This document shows positions 1-8,583 of a stretch of DNA of 64,000 nucleotides, one piece after another; position 1 is the first letter of the stretch; each line of letters starts with the position of its first letter. The DNA is from Nannochloris sp. 'desiccata' (Eukaryota > Chlorophyta > Trebouxiophyceae > Chlorellales > Chlorellaceae), in the NCBI GenBank assembly GCA_019044685.2, contig JAGTXX020000012.1, positions 1,550,001 to 1,614,000 on the forward strand, read 5' to 3'. The notes under the pieces are model-generated. The model was not told the DNA's origin, did no database searches, and saw nothing but the letters and a program-made list of their open reading frames with translations. The translations under genes were made by a program, and so were the position numbers.

Positions 1-1
1 T

Positions 2-2740
2 AATAAGGAGGAAAGTGTGAAGTCTGGACGCTACCTGGGTCAAATAGAAATTAATTCGAATGCAAATCCTAGTGATGAACAGGTAGAAACGTGGCTAGAA
101 ATGGAGGAAATTGAGGAAAGTTTAGAGACTATGAGTGGTAGTAAAGGAGATAATAAATATTCTTGTGTAGACCTGTTGAAATCTGCTAAGAATAGTGCAG
201 CAATAGAAGCTTCCAGGAGTAGTTCATCATCTTTTAAAAGATCACTGGCGAGTATTGATACGCTGCTGGGAGAAGAGTTGCTCTATTATTCTGGAGATAC
301 TACTGCAGCTACACAGGTACTTTCTACTGCAGCAGAGCAGTATCGTAAAGATCGTTGGTCTGGTCCTTTATATAGAGTATTAATGGCATTAAGAGAATGT
401 GCTGGCAGAGAAAATATAATCGCTGAGCACGTAACACTTTCTTTAGAAGCAGCTGCTACAGTAGTGTCTAGCAGTAGCAGTAGTAGGAGTAGCACTGGAG
501 TTGATATTGATGTAGTCGGTATGGCGCAAGATGCCATTGAAGATTTGATATCTACAAAGCGTAATTCCAATGCAGAGTTCATTTTGGAGTCTGAGACGAC
601 ACCCTGGGCGAAAATAGTTACAATTTCTGCTGCTGGGTTTGGTAAGAGGAGGAGTGGCTCTACTACTAGTAAATCGAATAGCATCAATGGTGATATATAC
701 AATGTATTTGAGGTGAAACTACAGAATGCTGCGCCTGTTGATATTCCTTTCCTCTCTGCACGTGTGCTGTTTGAAGATAGTCACGGCATTTTTGAGGTGG
801 ATCTGGAAACCAAATTGGGAACAACATCAGATAGTAGTAGCAGTACTACGACTACGACTGGGAATGTTCTACCTGGTACTACTAGTAGTAGTACTAGTAG
901 TAGTAGTAGGAAGTACAAAGAGGATACCTCTATAGACTTAGTTTGTACACTTCCTTCAGGTAGAAAGTCATCTCCCTGGATAGCAGCATCCAAATTGAAA
1001 TTACATTTGAGTCACAATTTTTCAATCACCTACCTCCTTCCAGCTGCAATGGCACCTATGCCAACAGCAGTACTAGGAGAGACAGCAGGACCACCAAGTC
1101 TGCGTATTGAATTGCCTGCTAGGCATACTGCACCGAGTCTGGCATTATTGGTGCCTGAAAAAGGCTTTATTGGTGAATATCTCCCTGCTAAAGTGAAAAT
1201 CATGACAAAACCAACACACGGTAGTTTAAAGGGTACAGGTGCTGACGTTGCTGTACTTAAAAAGTGTCGAGTAGTTGTTTCTGCTGCCGTTGCTGAAAAA
1301 GCGGCTGCAGTTCTCTTTACAAAGGGCAATAGTAATTCAGGTGGACAATTGAAAGAGCAGCTTGAATTCGATGTAGAAGAAGATCTACCATGGACCCAAA
1401 ATGATAACAACAGCAACATTATAGATATTGATTTTGGATTTTCTGTTCAAGCACCAGTCGAAGAGACGATCAATTTCTCAGCTCAATTGCACTACACAAT
1501 TGAATATTCTTCAGAAGAGAAAGAGAAAGAGGGAGCGGGAGAGCAAGGCGTCGTAGATGTGAATGCTGCGTTGCCTGTCCTACTTCCCTTTGAATGCGAC
1601 GTAGCTTTAGCACCAATGGCTGTACCAACAATAGCAACCAGCAGTATATCTGGCAGTACCGGTACTGCTAGTACTAGTATTATGGCTGGACCGGTATATA
1701 CACTTTACTCTTCTCACATTCCAACTACTTCTTGTAACACCTCCTCGGCAGGTGTAGTTGAAGATGTAGTAACAGCAAGTCTTCGTTCTCTCAGCATTCA
1801 AGATGCTCAACTACGTCGGTACATAGCACCTCGATTACCACCACATTTTACACTACCTGCTGGAGCTGGAAGTAAAGCCCAGTGGTGTGCTGCAGTGAGT
1901 GTGCGTAAAGTGAAGCCAACAGGTGGAGAATGGAGGATTGATGTTGATGATGATGATGATGAGGCAGTAGAAGCTTTGAATATCAAAAAACTTTCTATAG
2001 AAAGTAGAGCAGGTGGGCGAGCGTTCTTAGACATTGCTCCCTTGAGCATTGATACAGAAGAAATGGTGGATAGCACTATGCTTTCTGAATTACACACTCC
2101 TGGTGATACCTGCTGTGCTGCGTTCCAAATAACTACACAGCAGAACAACGAGGCAAACAATGCTGATGGTTCTCTTCCTTCACCAGGTAATTTAATTGTT
2201 ACTTGGCAAAGAAGCTCATACATACCTCTCGTACCACACTATTGTTCTTCTTTTACTGGAGACCAAGTAGTATATAATGCCACTCTAGAAGGTCTTCAAG
2301 ATGGCAGATTAGTTATTCCGCTGCCATCAGTATCACTCACCTCCCCCCTGATCACTGCTCAACCCTTCTACCCGTCATCTGCCACTGCTGGTGAAGCTAT
2401 AACCCTGGAAGTTGAGATTAAATTCCCTGGAAAGAACGAATTAGGTTCTCAAGAAGTGGAAGTTGCTGTAGGAGACCCTCATGGGTTTTTGATTGCTGGG
2501 CCAAGAGCAACCACACGAGTGCCGAGCGGTGGAGGTGGAGGTGGAGGTGGAGGTGTTGACCCCAGTGGCTGGGATTCTTCACGGATTTCGTTATGTCTGG
2601 TGCCGTATCATGTAGGGTACTTAGAGCTTCCTGAAATCAAGGTATCTGTGTATGGGCAAAAGGAATTGCAGGCGACCCAAGGGTGTATTGTGTTTGTAAA
2701 GCCGGCTGTTGTTGGCGGGGGTGCAGTTGCAAGTGCATAA
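2..2740 (+). CDS. TRAPPC11: TRAPPC11-like trafficking subunit, 5' partial
   Basis: The reading frame is already open at base 2, so the N-terminal part lies outside the window. The first in-frame GTG (17) is not a credible nuclear start. About 912 residues are visible. The early part (bases 320-420) has the pattern EQYRKDRWSGPLYRVLMALRECA, typical of the foie-gras region of TRAPPC11. It is followed by long beta-rich, low-identity stretches like the gryzun C-terminal region. TRAPPC11 is a subunit of the TRAPP III tethering complex acting between ER, Golgi and autophagosomes. Oddities are several Ser runs built from AGT/AGC repeats (about 465-495, 830-910), an Asp run (about 1945) and a Gly run (about 2530). 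No intron is visible in this part. The family call rests on a modest motif match. Confidence 0.7.
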   Translation, partial: NKEESVKSGRYLGQIEINSNANPSDEQVETWLEMEEIEESLETMSGSKGDNKYSCVDLLKSAKNSAAIEASRSSSSSFKRSLASIDTLLGEELLYYSGDTTAATQVLSTAAEQYRKDRWSGPLYRVLMALRECAGRENIIAEHVTLSLEAAATVVSSSSSSRSSTGVDIDVVGMAQDAIEDLISTKRNSNAEFILESETTPWAKIVTISAAGFGKRRSGSTTSKSNSINGDIYNVFEVKLQNAAPVDIPFLSARVLFEDSHGIFEVDLETKLGTTSDSSSSTTTTTGNVLPGTTSSSTSSSSRKYKEDTSIDLVCTLPSGRKSSPWIAASKLKLHLSHNFSITYLLPAAMAPMPTAVLGETAGPPSLRIELPARHTAPSLALLVPEKGFIGEYLPAKVKIMTKPTHGSLKGTGADVAVLKKCRVVVSAAVAEKAAAVLFTKGNSNSGGQLKEQLEFDVEEDLPWTQNDNNSNIIDIDFGFSVQAPVEETINFSAQLHYTIEYSSEEKEKEGAGEQGVVDVNAALPVLLPFECDVALAPMAVPTIATSSISGSTGTASTSIMAGPVYTLYSSHIPTTSCNTSSAGVVEDVVTASLRSLSIQDAQLRRYIAPRLPPHFTLPAGAGSKAQWCAAVSVRKVKPTGGEWRIDVDDDDDEAVEALNIKKLSIESRAGGRAFLDIAPLSIDTEEMVDSTMLSELHTPGDTCCAAFQITTQQNNEANNADGSLPSPGNLIVTWQRSSYIPLVPHYCSSFTGDQVVYNATLEGLQDGRLVIPLPSVSLTSPLITAQPFYPSSATAGEAITLEVEIKFPGKNELGSQEVEVAVGDPHGFLIAGPRATTRVPSGGGGGGGGGVDPSGWDSSRISLCLVPYHVGYLELPEIKVSVYGQKELQATQGCIVFVKPAVVGGGAVASA

Positions 2741-3011
2741 AATTCTAATCTGTTTTGTCGTGTTGGAAAGAACTTTAAATTCTAAAATGTCGCCATGATG
2801 TAATCTGATTGCTACTAGCAAATGCGCTAGTATAGAACAAGAATGTCTAGCCCCTCTATGTTCTCGTCCAAACAGGGCACTTCAGCGCAGATGCCAGAAC
2901 TGATTAAAGGGCTGCAGTTTGAATGAAGTTTTTTAGCGTGTGCAGAGCGTTTGCCCTTTCGTCTTTCAGTAACCTAATATTTGGGTTCTTCACAGAACAG
3001 CTGTGCCATTA

Positions 3012-4664
3012 ATGAAACGCCACGCTGGTCAGCAATTGCTGCCGATAGCAATTACGTTATTTAAAAATCAATTGCATTCATCACCCATGAACCCCAGCAC
3101 CCTAGGTTTCGCACCCCAACGTGTGCTCTCACAGCTTCCCAAAAATGCAAGACATTTTTCAAATGCACGTAAATTACAATCGCCTGAGTTGTCGCAGCTT
3201 TTAAATGACAAATCCTTACTCCAAAGCGGTGCTCACATTGGAGGTGATTGGCTCCACAGCAGCTCAACTTTTGAAGTGCACAATCCAGCTACTGGTCAGC
3301 CCATTGCCAGTGTCAGCGACTGCGGTGCCTCTGAAACTGATGCTGCCATCTCCGCAGCAGCAGCTGCTTTCCCAGCATGGGCCGCCCGCCCCGCCAAAGA
3401 TCGATCTGCCATATTACGACGCTGGCACGAACTCATCCTCTCTTCTAAAGATGATATAACTAAGCTCATGACAATGGAATGCGGCAAACCTTTGGCAGAG
3501 TCTAGGAATGAGTTTGATGGTGGTGCAGAGTCGGTGGCATGGTTTGCAGATGAAGCTCGAAGAATCGATGGGGATGTCCTTCAAACACCCGCGCGTGATA
3601 AACGATTTTTAGTTCTAAGGCAGCCTATAGGTGTTGTAGGGGCAGTCACACCGTGGAATTTCCCTTTTTCGATGATTACAAGAAAGACGGCTCCCGCGAT
3701 AGCTGCTGGTTGTACAGTGGTTTTAAAACCGAGTGAACTAACTCCATTAACAGCTCTTGCAGTAGCAGAGCTGGGGAAAAGAGCAGGGTTACCGGATGGA
3801 GTGTTTAACGTCGTCCCCACAAATACAGCAAAGGCTGTAGGCGATGCTCTGATGGCCTCTTCTCTTGTTAGAAAGATCGGCTTCACGGGCTCAACAGCAG
3901 TGGGCAAAGCTCTTTATGCAGCAGCAGCACCTACTGTGAAGCGTGTCTCGCTGGAATTAGGTGGCAATGCTCCATTTATTGTTTTTGAAGATGCGGATTT
4001 GGATAAAGCAGCACGTGATGTGGTTCTTTCTTCTTATAGAAATGCCGGTCAGACCTGCATTTGCACTAACAGAGTGTTAGTAGCAGAATCAGTGCACGAT
4101 AATTTTGCTGATAAATTAGTTAAGAAAGTTCAAACTCTAAGATTAGGTAATGGTATGGATAGCGGAGTTACACATGGGCCTATGATTACAAATAAAGCTG
4201 TGGACACTGTTGAAGGAAAAGTCACTGAAGCACTCGGTGCTGGTGCAAAAATAGCTACTGGAGGTGCCCGTCCACAGTTTAACAACGAGAAATCATTACT
4301 AAACAATGGATATTTCTACGAGCCTACTGTTCTAACAGATGTTGACCCTTCAATGCGAATTTTTAAAGAAGAAAGTTTCGCCCCCGTGACACCCCTCGTT
4401 AAATTTGCAACCGAAGAGGAAGCTTTGAGCTTAGCAAACAGCACACCCTACGGTTTAGCTGCGTATTTTTATACCCGAGATTTAGGTAGAGCGTGGCGTG
4501 TTTCAGAAGGTCTTCAATTTGGTATGGTAGGTGTGAATGAAGTTGCAATAACGAGTGAGAATGTTCCATTTGGGGGAGTTAAAGAAAGTGGGTTGGGTAG
4601 AGAGAATAGTAAATATGGGATCTTAGAGTATCTAGATCTGAAGACAGTATGTTTGGGTATATAA
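3012..4664 (+). CDS. Succinate-semialdehyde dehydrogenase, mitochondrial type
   Basis: Aldehyde dehydrogenase superfamily protein, 550 aa from the ATG at 3012 (the frame also holds a GTG at 3003, unlikely as a start). It oxidises succinic semialdehyde to succinate with NAD(P), closing the GABA shunt. Visible features are the basic, Ser-rich N-terminus (about 60 residues, probable mitochondrial presequence), the VTPWNFPF cofactor motif, the general-base Glu315 in LELGGNAPF, and the nucleophile Cys349 in GQTCICTNR. The CxC pair (Cys349, Cys351) is characteristic of SSADH, where it can form a redox-switching disulfide. The C-terminal NEVAITSENVPFGG motif also fits GabD-type enzymes. It is intronless, about 270 bp after TRAPPC11 on the same strand. 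Confidence in the subfamily is high; localisation is inferred. Confidence 0.93.
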   Translation: MKRHAGQQLLPIAITLFKNQLHSSPMNPSTLGFAPQRVLSQLPKNARHFSNARKLQSPELSQLLNDKSLLQSGAHIGGDWLHSSSTFEVHNPATGQPIASVSDCGASETDAAISAAAAAFPAWAARPAKDRSAILRRWHELILSSKDDITKLMTMECGKPLAESRNEFDGGAESVAWFADEARRIDGDVLQTPARDKRFLVLRQPIGVVGAVTPWNFPFSMITRKTAPAIAAGCTVVLKPSELTPLTALAVAELGKRAGLPDGVFNVVPTNTAKAVGDALMASSLVRKIGFTGSTAVGKALYAAAAPTVKRVSLELGGNAPFIVFEDADLDKAARDVVLSSYRNAGQTCICTNRVLVAESVHDNFADKLVKKVQTLRLGNGMDSGVTHGPMITNKAVDTVEGKVTEALGAGAKIATGGARPQFNNEKSLLNNGYFYEPTVLTDVDPSMRIFKEESFAPVTPLVKFATEEEALSLANSTPYGLAAYFYTRDLGRAWRVSEGLQFGMVGVNEVAITSENVPFGGVKESGLGRENSKYGILEYLDLKTVCLGI

Positions 4665-5150
4665 AAAAAGCGTATTTGTTTGCTTAGCAGCAGTGAAAGT
4701 GATCTTTTTCTGATGACAAAATACGTGATTGACGTTGGTCTGGTCGTGTGCGATATTGGTTGTGTTTATTTGTTGTTGCTTTTTTTTTTCAAAGAGTTAC
4801 CCCAGTGTATATAATCTTAATCGTGTGTTGAATCTTTACAAATTATAAACACAATGTTGATGGAAGAAGAGAAAGGGACTGTGCACCGTTGAAAGACAAA
4901 CAACACTAATCATCTCGGTTTTTACCTTTTATTTGAGACCCATCGACAGTCGACAGTTATCAAAAAGGAAAAAAAAACCCCAAAAATGATGTGTTTGCTT
5001 ACACAAGAAAAAAGAGAGAAACGTATTTTGCACTGATCATTCAAAAAGAAGGTTTCATTTCAATCATTCAAACAAAGAAAAGAACAATGCTACACTGCAA
5101 TCTCTAAAGAGAAACAAAAGTTCAAATTTCAAAAAACTTTATTTGTGTAT
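4665..5150. other. Intergenic region with start of duplicated unit
   Basis: No gene seen. From about 4880 onward the sequence matches 6925-7188 with scattered changes. It is the 3' flank of fasciclin copy A and marks the left limit of the tandem duplication. A TGATGA box at about 4707 has no matching D box. Confidence 0.6.
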
Positions 5151-6039
5151 TTACTCCATGGTGGGAGCAGCCATGGTCTCCTCGACGGGACCAGCAGCAG
5201 CGGGAAGGAGGACAGTATCAATGATGTGAACGACACCGTTGTCAGCAGCGATATCAGCAGCGACAACCTGGGCCATGGGTCCACCAGTGGGGGTGATGAA
5301 GACACCATCGTCGTTGATGGTGACGGTGAGGGTGGCACCAAGCAAGGTGGGGATGACCTGTCCATCGGTAAGGTCGGTAGAGAAAGCGACAGCGGGGACA
5401 ACGTGGTCTGCAAAAGGTAATAAATAAGAAATAGTAAGATTACAAAGAAGCAAGGTGAGTTAATCTAGCATATATTCAACCTAAATAGCAGTTCCCCTTG
5501 GTTTACAGTATTCACTTACATTGCAAAACGGTAGCGAGGGTCTCAGTATCAGCCAACAACTCTTCAGCAGAGACATCCAACATAGCCAGAAGTTGCTCGA
5601 AAGCTGCGTCATTGGGTGCAAATACAGTAAGACGAGCGTTGGGGTCCATGAGGGGGTCTACAAGGTTGGCTGCAGTGGCGGCTTGGACCAAGATACTAAG
5701 ATCAGGGGTGGAGCCAGCCAACTCAGCAATAGTAACGGCGTTGGCTGCAGAGAGAAGAAGAAAAACAGTAGTGTGAGAGGTTAGAAAAGGTGTGTGGTGG
5801 ATGAGGCGCTGCTCAGGCCGAGAACCTCAAACACCTCAGAGCACCCCCAACTGGAGTTTGCATAGGGTAAACAACGTTGAAGATCGCTATCCAAGGCTAT
5901 GTAGGGTGCTAGAGAGTGGTAATTTGAAGGGTATGCACCATGCAAGGTTAAACCTTGTCTGACGCGTTTAGTTTGCGTTTTGCAACGTACCAGCAGAAAG
6001 CATGGCCACAAGGGCAACGATGGTGGTGAAGGTCTTCAT
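5151..6039 (-). CDS. Secreted fasciclin-domain protein, copy A
   Basis: Three exons on the minus strand: 6039-5991, 5744-5520 and 5407-5151, joined by GT-AG introns of 246 and 112 bp, giving 176 aa. The start [16 protein letters not shown] is a clear signal peptide. The rest is one FAS1 domain: H1 box [12 protein letters not shown] at about 54-65 and H2 box YHVVP at 92-96, whose Tyr codon is rebuilt across the second splice junction. The C-terminus ends in an acidic, Pro-containing tail. FAS1 proteins act in extracellular adhesion or matrix; no ligand can be deduced. Codons are strongly C-ending (ACC, GTC, ATC), unlike most neighbours, which suggests high expression. It is one of a tandem pair with 7189-8111; exon 3 is identical by eye. 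Confidence 0.9.
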
Positions 6040-7188
6040 CTTGAATTAAATGTGCGTAATGGGCGATAGAATGAAAGTAATTAAACAAATTGAAAGATAC
6101 CGTGTGGCGTGCTCGAGGATGCCTAATACAAGGAGATTATGCGGAAGTGCGAATCCATTTCATGCATTTCATGTTGAATATGGTAATCCAAACCTTGGAT
6201 TAGCCAACGTGCGTTAGGCACCAGGCTGGGGTGTTGCGCTATTTTCTAGTAGATAAGCTTTGCAGCCTTAATTGGAGTGCCCGACAGCGTTTCTCTTTAT
6301 TGCACGTATCTTCTTACTGACCCCTGCAAGCCTTGCCCTGCTGTGCGCAATTGCTAGTTGCAACTAGTAGTGGCAACCAACTAAATCATTGATCTTTCAA
6401 ACAAATCATTATTTTCTGCCGGGTCACGTGGTAAATTTAACTAATGAACATAGTTATTGCATCTTAATACACAAGACAATTAGAATTCTCTATCTCCGAT
6501 TTTTTCTGTTTACGACCCCAAGGAAGACCTGTTCTCCTTCTACATGTATTTCTCGTATTAAAGCATCCCCTCTAGAAATCGACAATATTTATTTGATTGC
6601 ATTGGGTGACTTCAATTTAATTTAATTTCGGTTCTTACCAACTGAATTGGTGCCCCTTTAGCCACCGCGCGGCTCTGATCAGATCATGTTTGATCCACCG
6701 CCCCAGTCTGCCACCATTGCTCCTGCATCGAATGGGTATAAAAACCGGAGCTTACGCGCAGCTTACAATAAAAGAAGCCCCGAGGAAGTTCAGGCTTTGC
6801 ATATCTAAATCAAAACAACGCCCTCCGAGAAAGCATACCTGGGCCCTGACAGTAAACAGCGGACGATCTTGATGAAAGAACGTTTCAAGTGCCACAGAGA
6901 TGCACCGGACAGGAAGTCTCAAGCTGTACCAATTGAAAGTCAGGCAATACTAATCATTTTTTTTACACCTTTTATTCGAGACCCATCGACATCCGACAGT
7001 TATCAAAAAGGAAAAAACCCCAAAAAGATGTGTTTGCTTACACAAGGAGAAAGAGAGAAACATATTTCGCACTGATCATTCAAAGGAGGATTTCATTTCA
7101 ATCATCACAACAAATAGAAGGACAATGCTACACTGCAATCTCTAAAGAGAAACAAAAGTTCAAATTTCAAAAAACTTTATTTGTGTAT
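6040..7188. other. Spacer between fasciclin copies
   Basis: The first part (6040 to about 6240) is the 5' flank of copy A and resembles 8112-8290. It holds an 8-bp inverted repeat (6184-6191 and 6195-6202, TAATCCAA/TTGGATTA). The middle (about 6240-6900) is unique and contains a plus-strand TATAAAAA at 6737-6744 with no ORF after it. The last part is the 3' flank of copy B. No protein gene is supported. Confidence 0.55.
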
Positions 7189-8111
7189 TTACTCCATGGT
7201 GGGAGCAGCCATGGTCTCCTCGACGGGACCAGCAGCAGCGGGAAGGAGGACAGTATCAATGATGTGAACGACACCGTTGTCAGCAGCGATATCAGCAGCG
7301 ACAACCTGGGCCATGGGTCCACCAGTGGGGGTGATGAAGACACCATCGTCGTTGATGGTGACGGTGAGGGTGGCACCAAGCAAGGTGGGGATGACCTGTC
7401 CATCGGTAAGGTCGGTAGAGAAAGCGACAGCGGGGACAACGTGGTCTGCAAAAGGTAATAAAAAAGAAATATTAACATTACAAAGAAGCAAGGTTGATTA
7501 ATCTAGCATATATTGAGCCTAAATAGCAATTTCCATTGACGTTGACGTTTCAAAAAAAAGTGTTTTTTTGAAACAATGTATTCACACTTACATTGCAAAA
7601 CGGTAGCGAGGGTCTCAGTATCGGCCAACAACTCCTCAGCAGGGACATCCAACACAGCCAGAAGTTGCTCGAAAGCTGCGTCATTGGGTGCAAATACAGT
7701 AAGACGAGCGTTGGGGTCCATGAGGGGGTCTAAAAAGTTGGCTGCAGTGACTGCTTGGACCAAGATACTAAGATCAGGGGTGGAGCCAGCCAAATCAGCA
7801 ATAGTAGCGGCGTTAGCTGCAGAGAGAAGAAGTAGACAAGTAGTGTGAGAGGTTAGAAAAGGTGGTTGGAGCATGAGGCGCTGCTCAGGCCGAGAACCTC
7901 AAACACCTCAGAGCACCCCCAACTGGAGTTTGCATAGGGTAAACAACGTTGAAGATCGCTATCCAAGGCTATGTAGGGTGCTAGAGAGTGGTAATTTGAA
8001 GGGTATGCACCATGCAAGGTTAAACCTTGTCTGACGCGTTTAGTTTGCGTTTTGCAACGTACCAGCAGAAAGCATGGCCACAAGGGCAACGATGGTGGTG
8101 AAGGTCTTCAT
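7189..8111 (-). CDS. Secreted fasciclin-domain protein, copy B
   Basis: Three exons: 8111-8063, 7816-7592 and 7445-7189, with introns of 246 and 146 bp; 176 aa. Same design as copy A: signal peptide, H1 box, and YHVVP H2 box formed across the second junction. Exon 1 and exon 3 encode the same residues as copy A, and most of intron 1 is identical by eye. Exon 2 carries seven amino-acid replacements relative to copy A (V/A, E/D, A/V, L/F, V/L, M/V, S/P). Intron 2 is 34 bp longer and contains a hairpin-forming insertion. The upstream region has a TATATAT at 8277-8283 and a CCAAT at 8257-8261. The C-ending codon bias is as in copy A. Probably a recent tandem duplicate kept similar by conversion. 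Confidence 0.9.
7547..7574. repeat. 12-bp inverted repeat in intron 2 of copy B
   Basis: GTTTCAAAAAAA at 7547-7558 pairs with TTTTTTTGAAAC at 7563-7574 around the loop AGTG. It is absent from the matching intron of copy A and explains most of the 34-bp length difference. Confidence 0.85.
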
Positions 8112-8583
8112 CTTGAATTAAATGTGCGTAATGGGCGATAGAGTAATTAAACAAATTGAAAGATGTCGTGCGGCGTGCTCGAGGATGCCTGATACAAGGA
8201 GATTATGCGGAATTGCATTCCATTTCATGCAATTCATATCCCCAACCTTGGATTAGCCAATGGGAGGTTCGCCACGTATATATGGGTACTACCTCAAATC
8301 ATGACTCGAGAAACAGTTGTTTAGTTTATCATAGAGAGTGAGCTTACAAGAAGCAACTTAATGTAGGTTGGCGCAGCAAGCTGCGTAGATTGTATAGTGT
8401 GTTTCTATTCGACTCTTGGATTCCATAATCCAAGAGTCGCGCTAATTTAGGGGAGATGATCCACGTGGTAAGAAAATAGGAATGCAACCAGCAGGGGTAG
8501 TGGGAACGTACCTACAAAGTAGTATCTTGCTTACAGATTTTTTCTATGCAAAATGCATTTATATGTTACCAAAGATATACTCG
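8112..8583. other. Intergenic, 5' flank of fasciclin copy B
   Basis: Up to about 8290 this is the duplicated promoter region, sharing a CCTTGGATTAGCCAA block with copy A. The remainder is unique and contains the 8410-8439 hairpin. Nothing else is recognisable. Confidence 0.55.
8410..8439. repeat. Perfect 13-bp hairpin upstream of copy B
   Basis: CGACTCTTGGATT (8410-8422) and AATCCAAGAGTCG (8427-8439) are exact reverse complements around a CCAT loop. The arm contains CTTGGATT, also present in the fasciclin promoter block. Its role is unknown. Confidence 0.85.

Noticed and set aside
286..702. 138-aa minus-strand ORF opposite TRAPPC11, and similar shadows
   Set aside because: It mirrors Ser-repeat coding DNA of the real plus-strand gene; leucine runs come from reverse-complemented AGT/AGC repeats.
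4700..4730. C/D-box snoRNA
   Set aside because: A TGATGA box is present but no convincing D box or terminal stem.
7030..7458. 142-aa plus-strand ORF over fasciclin copy B
   Set aside because: Antisense to exon 3 of the spliced fasciclin gene; the same frame exists over copy A. Coding bias lies on the minus strand.
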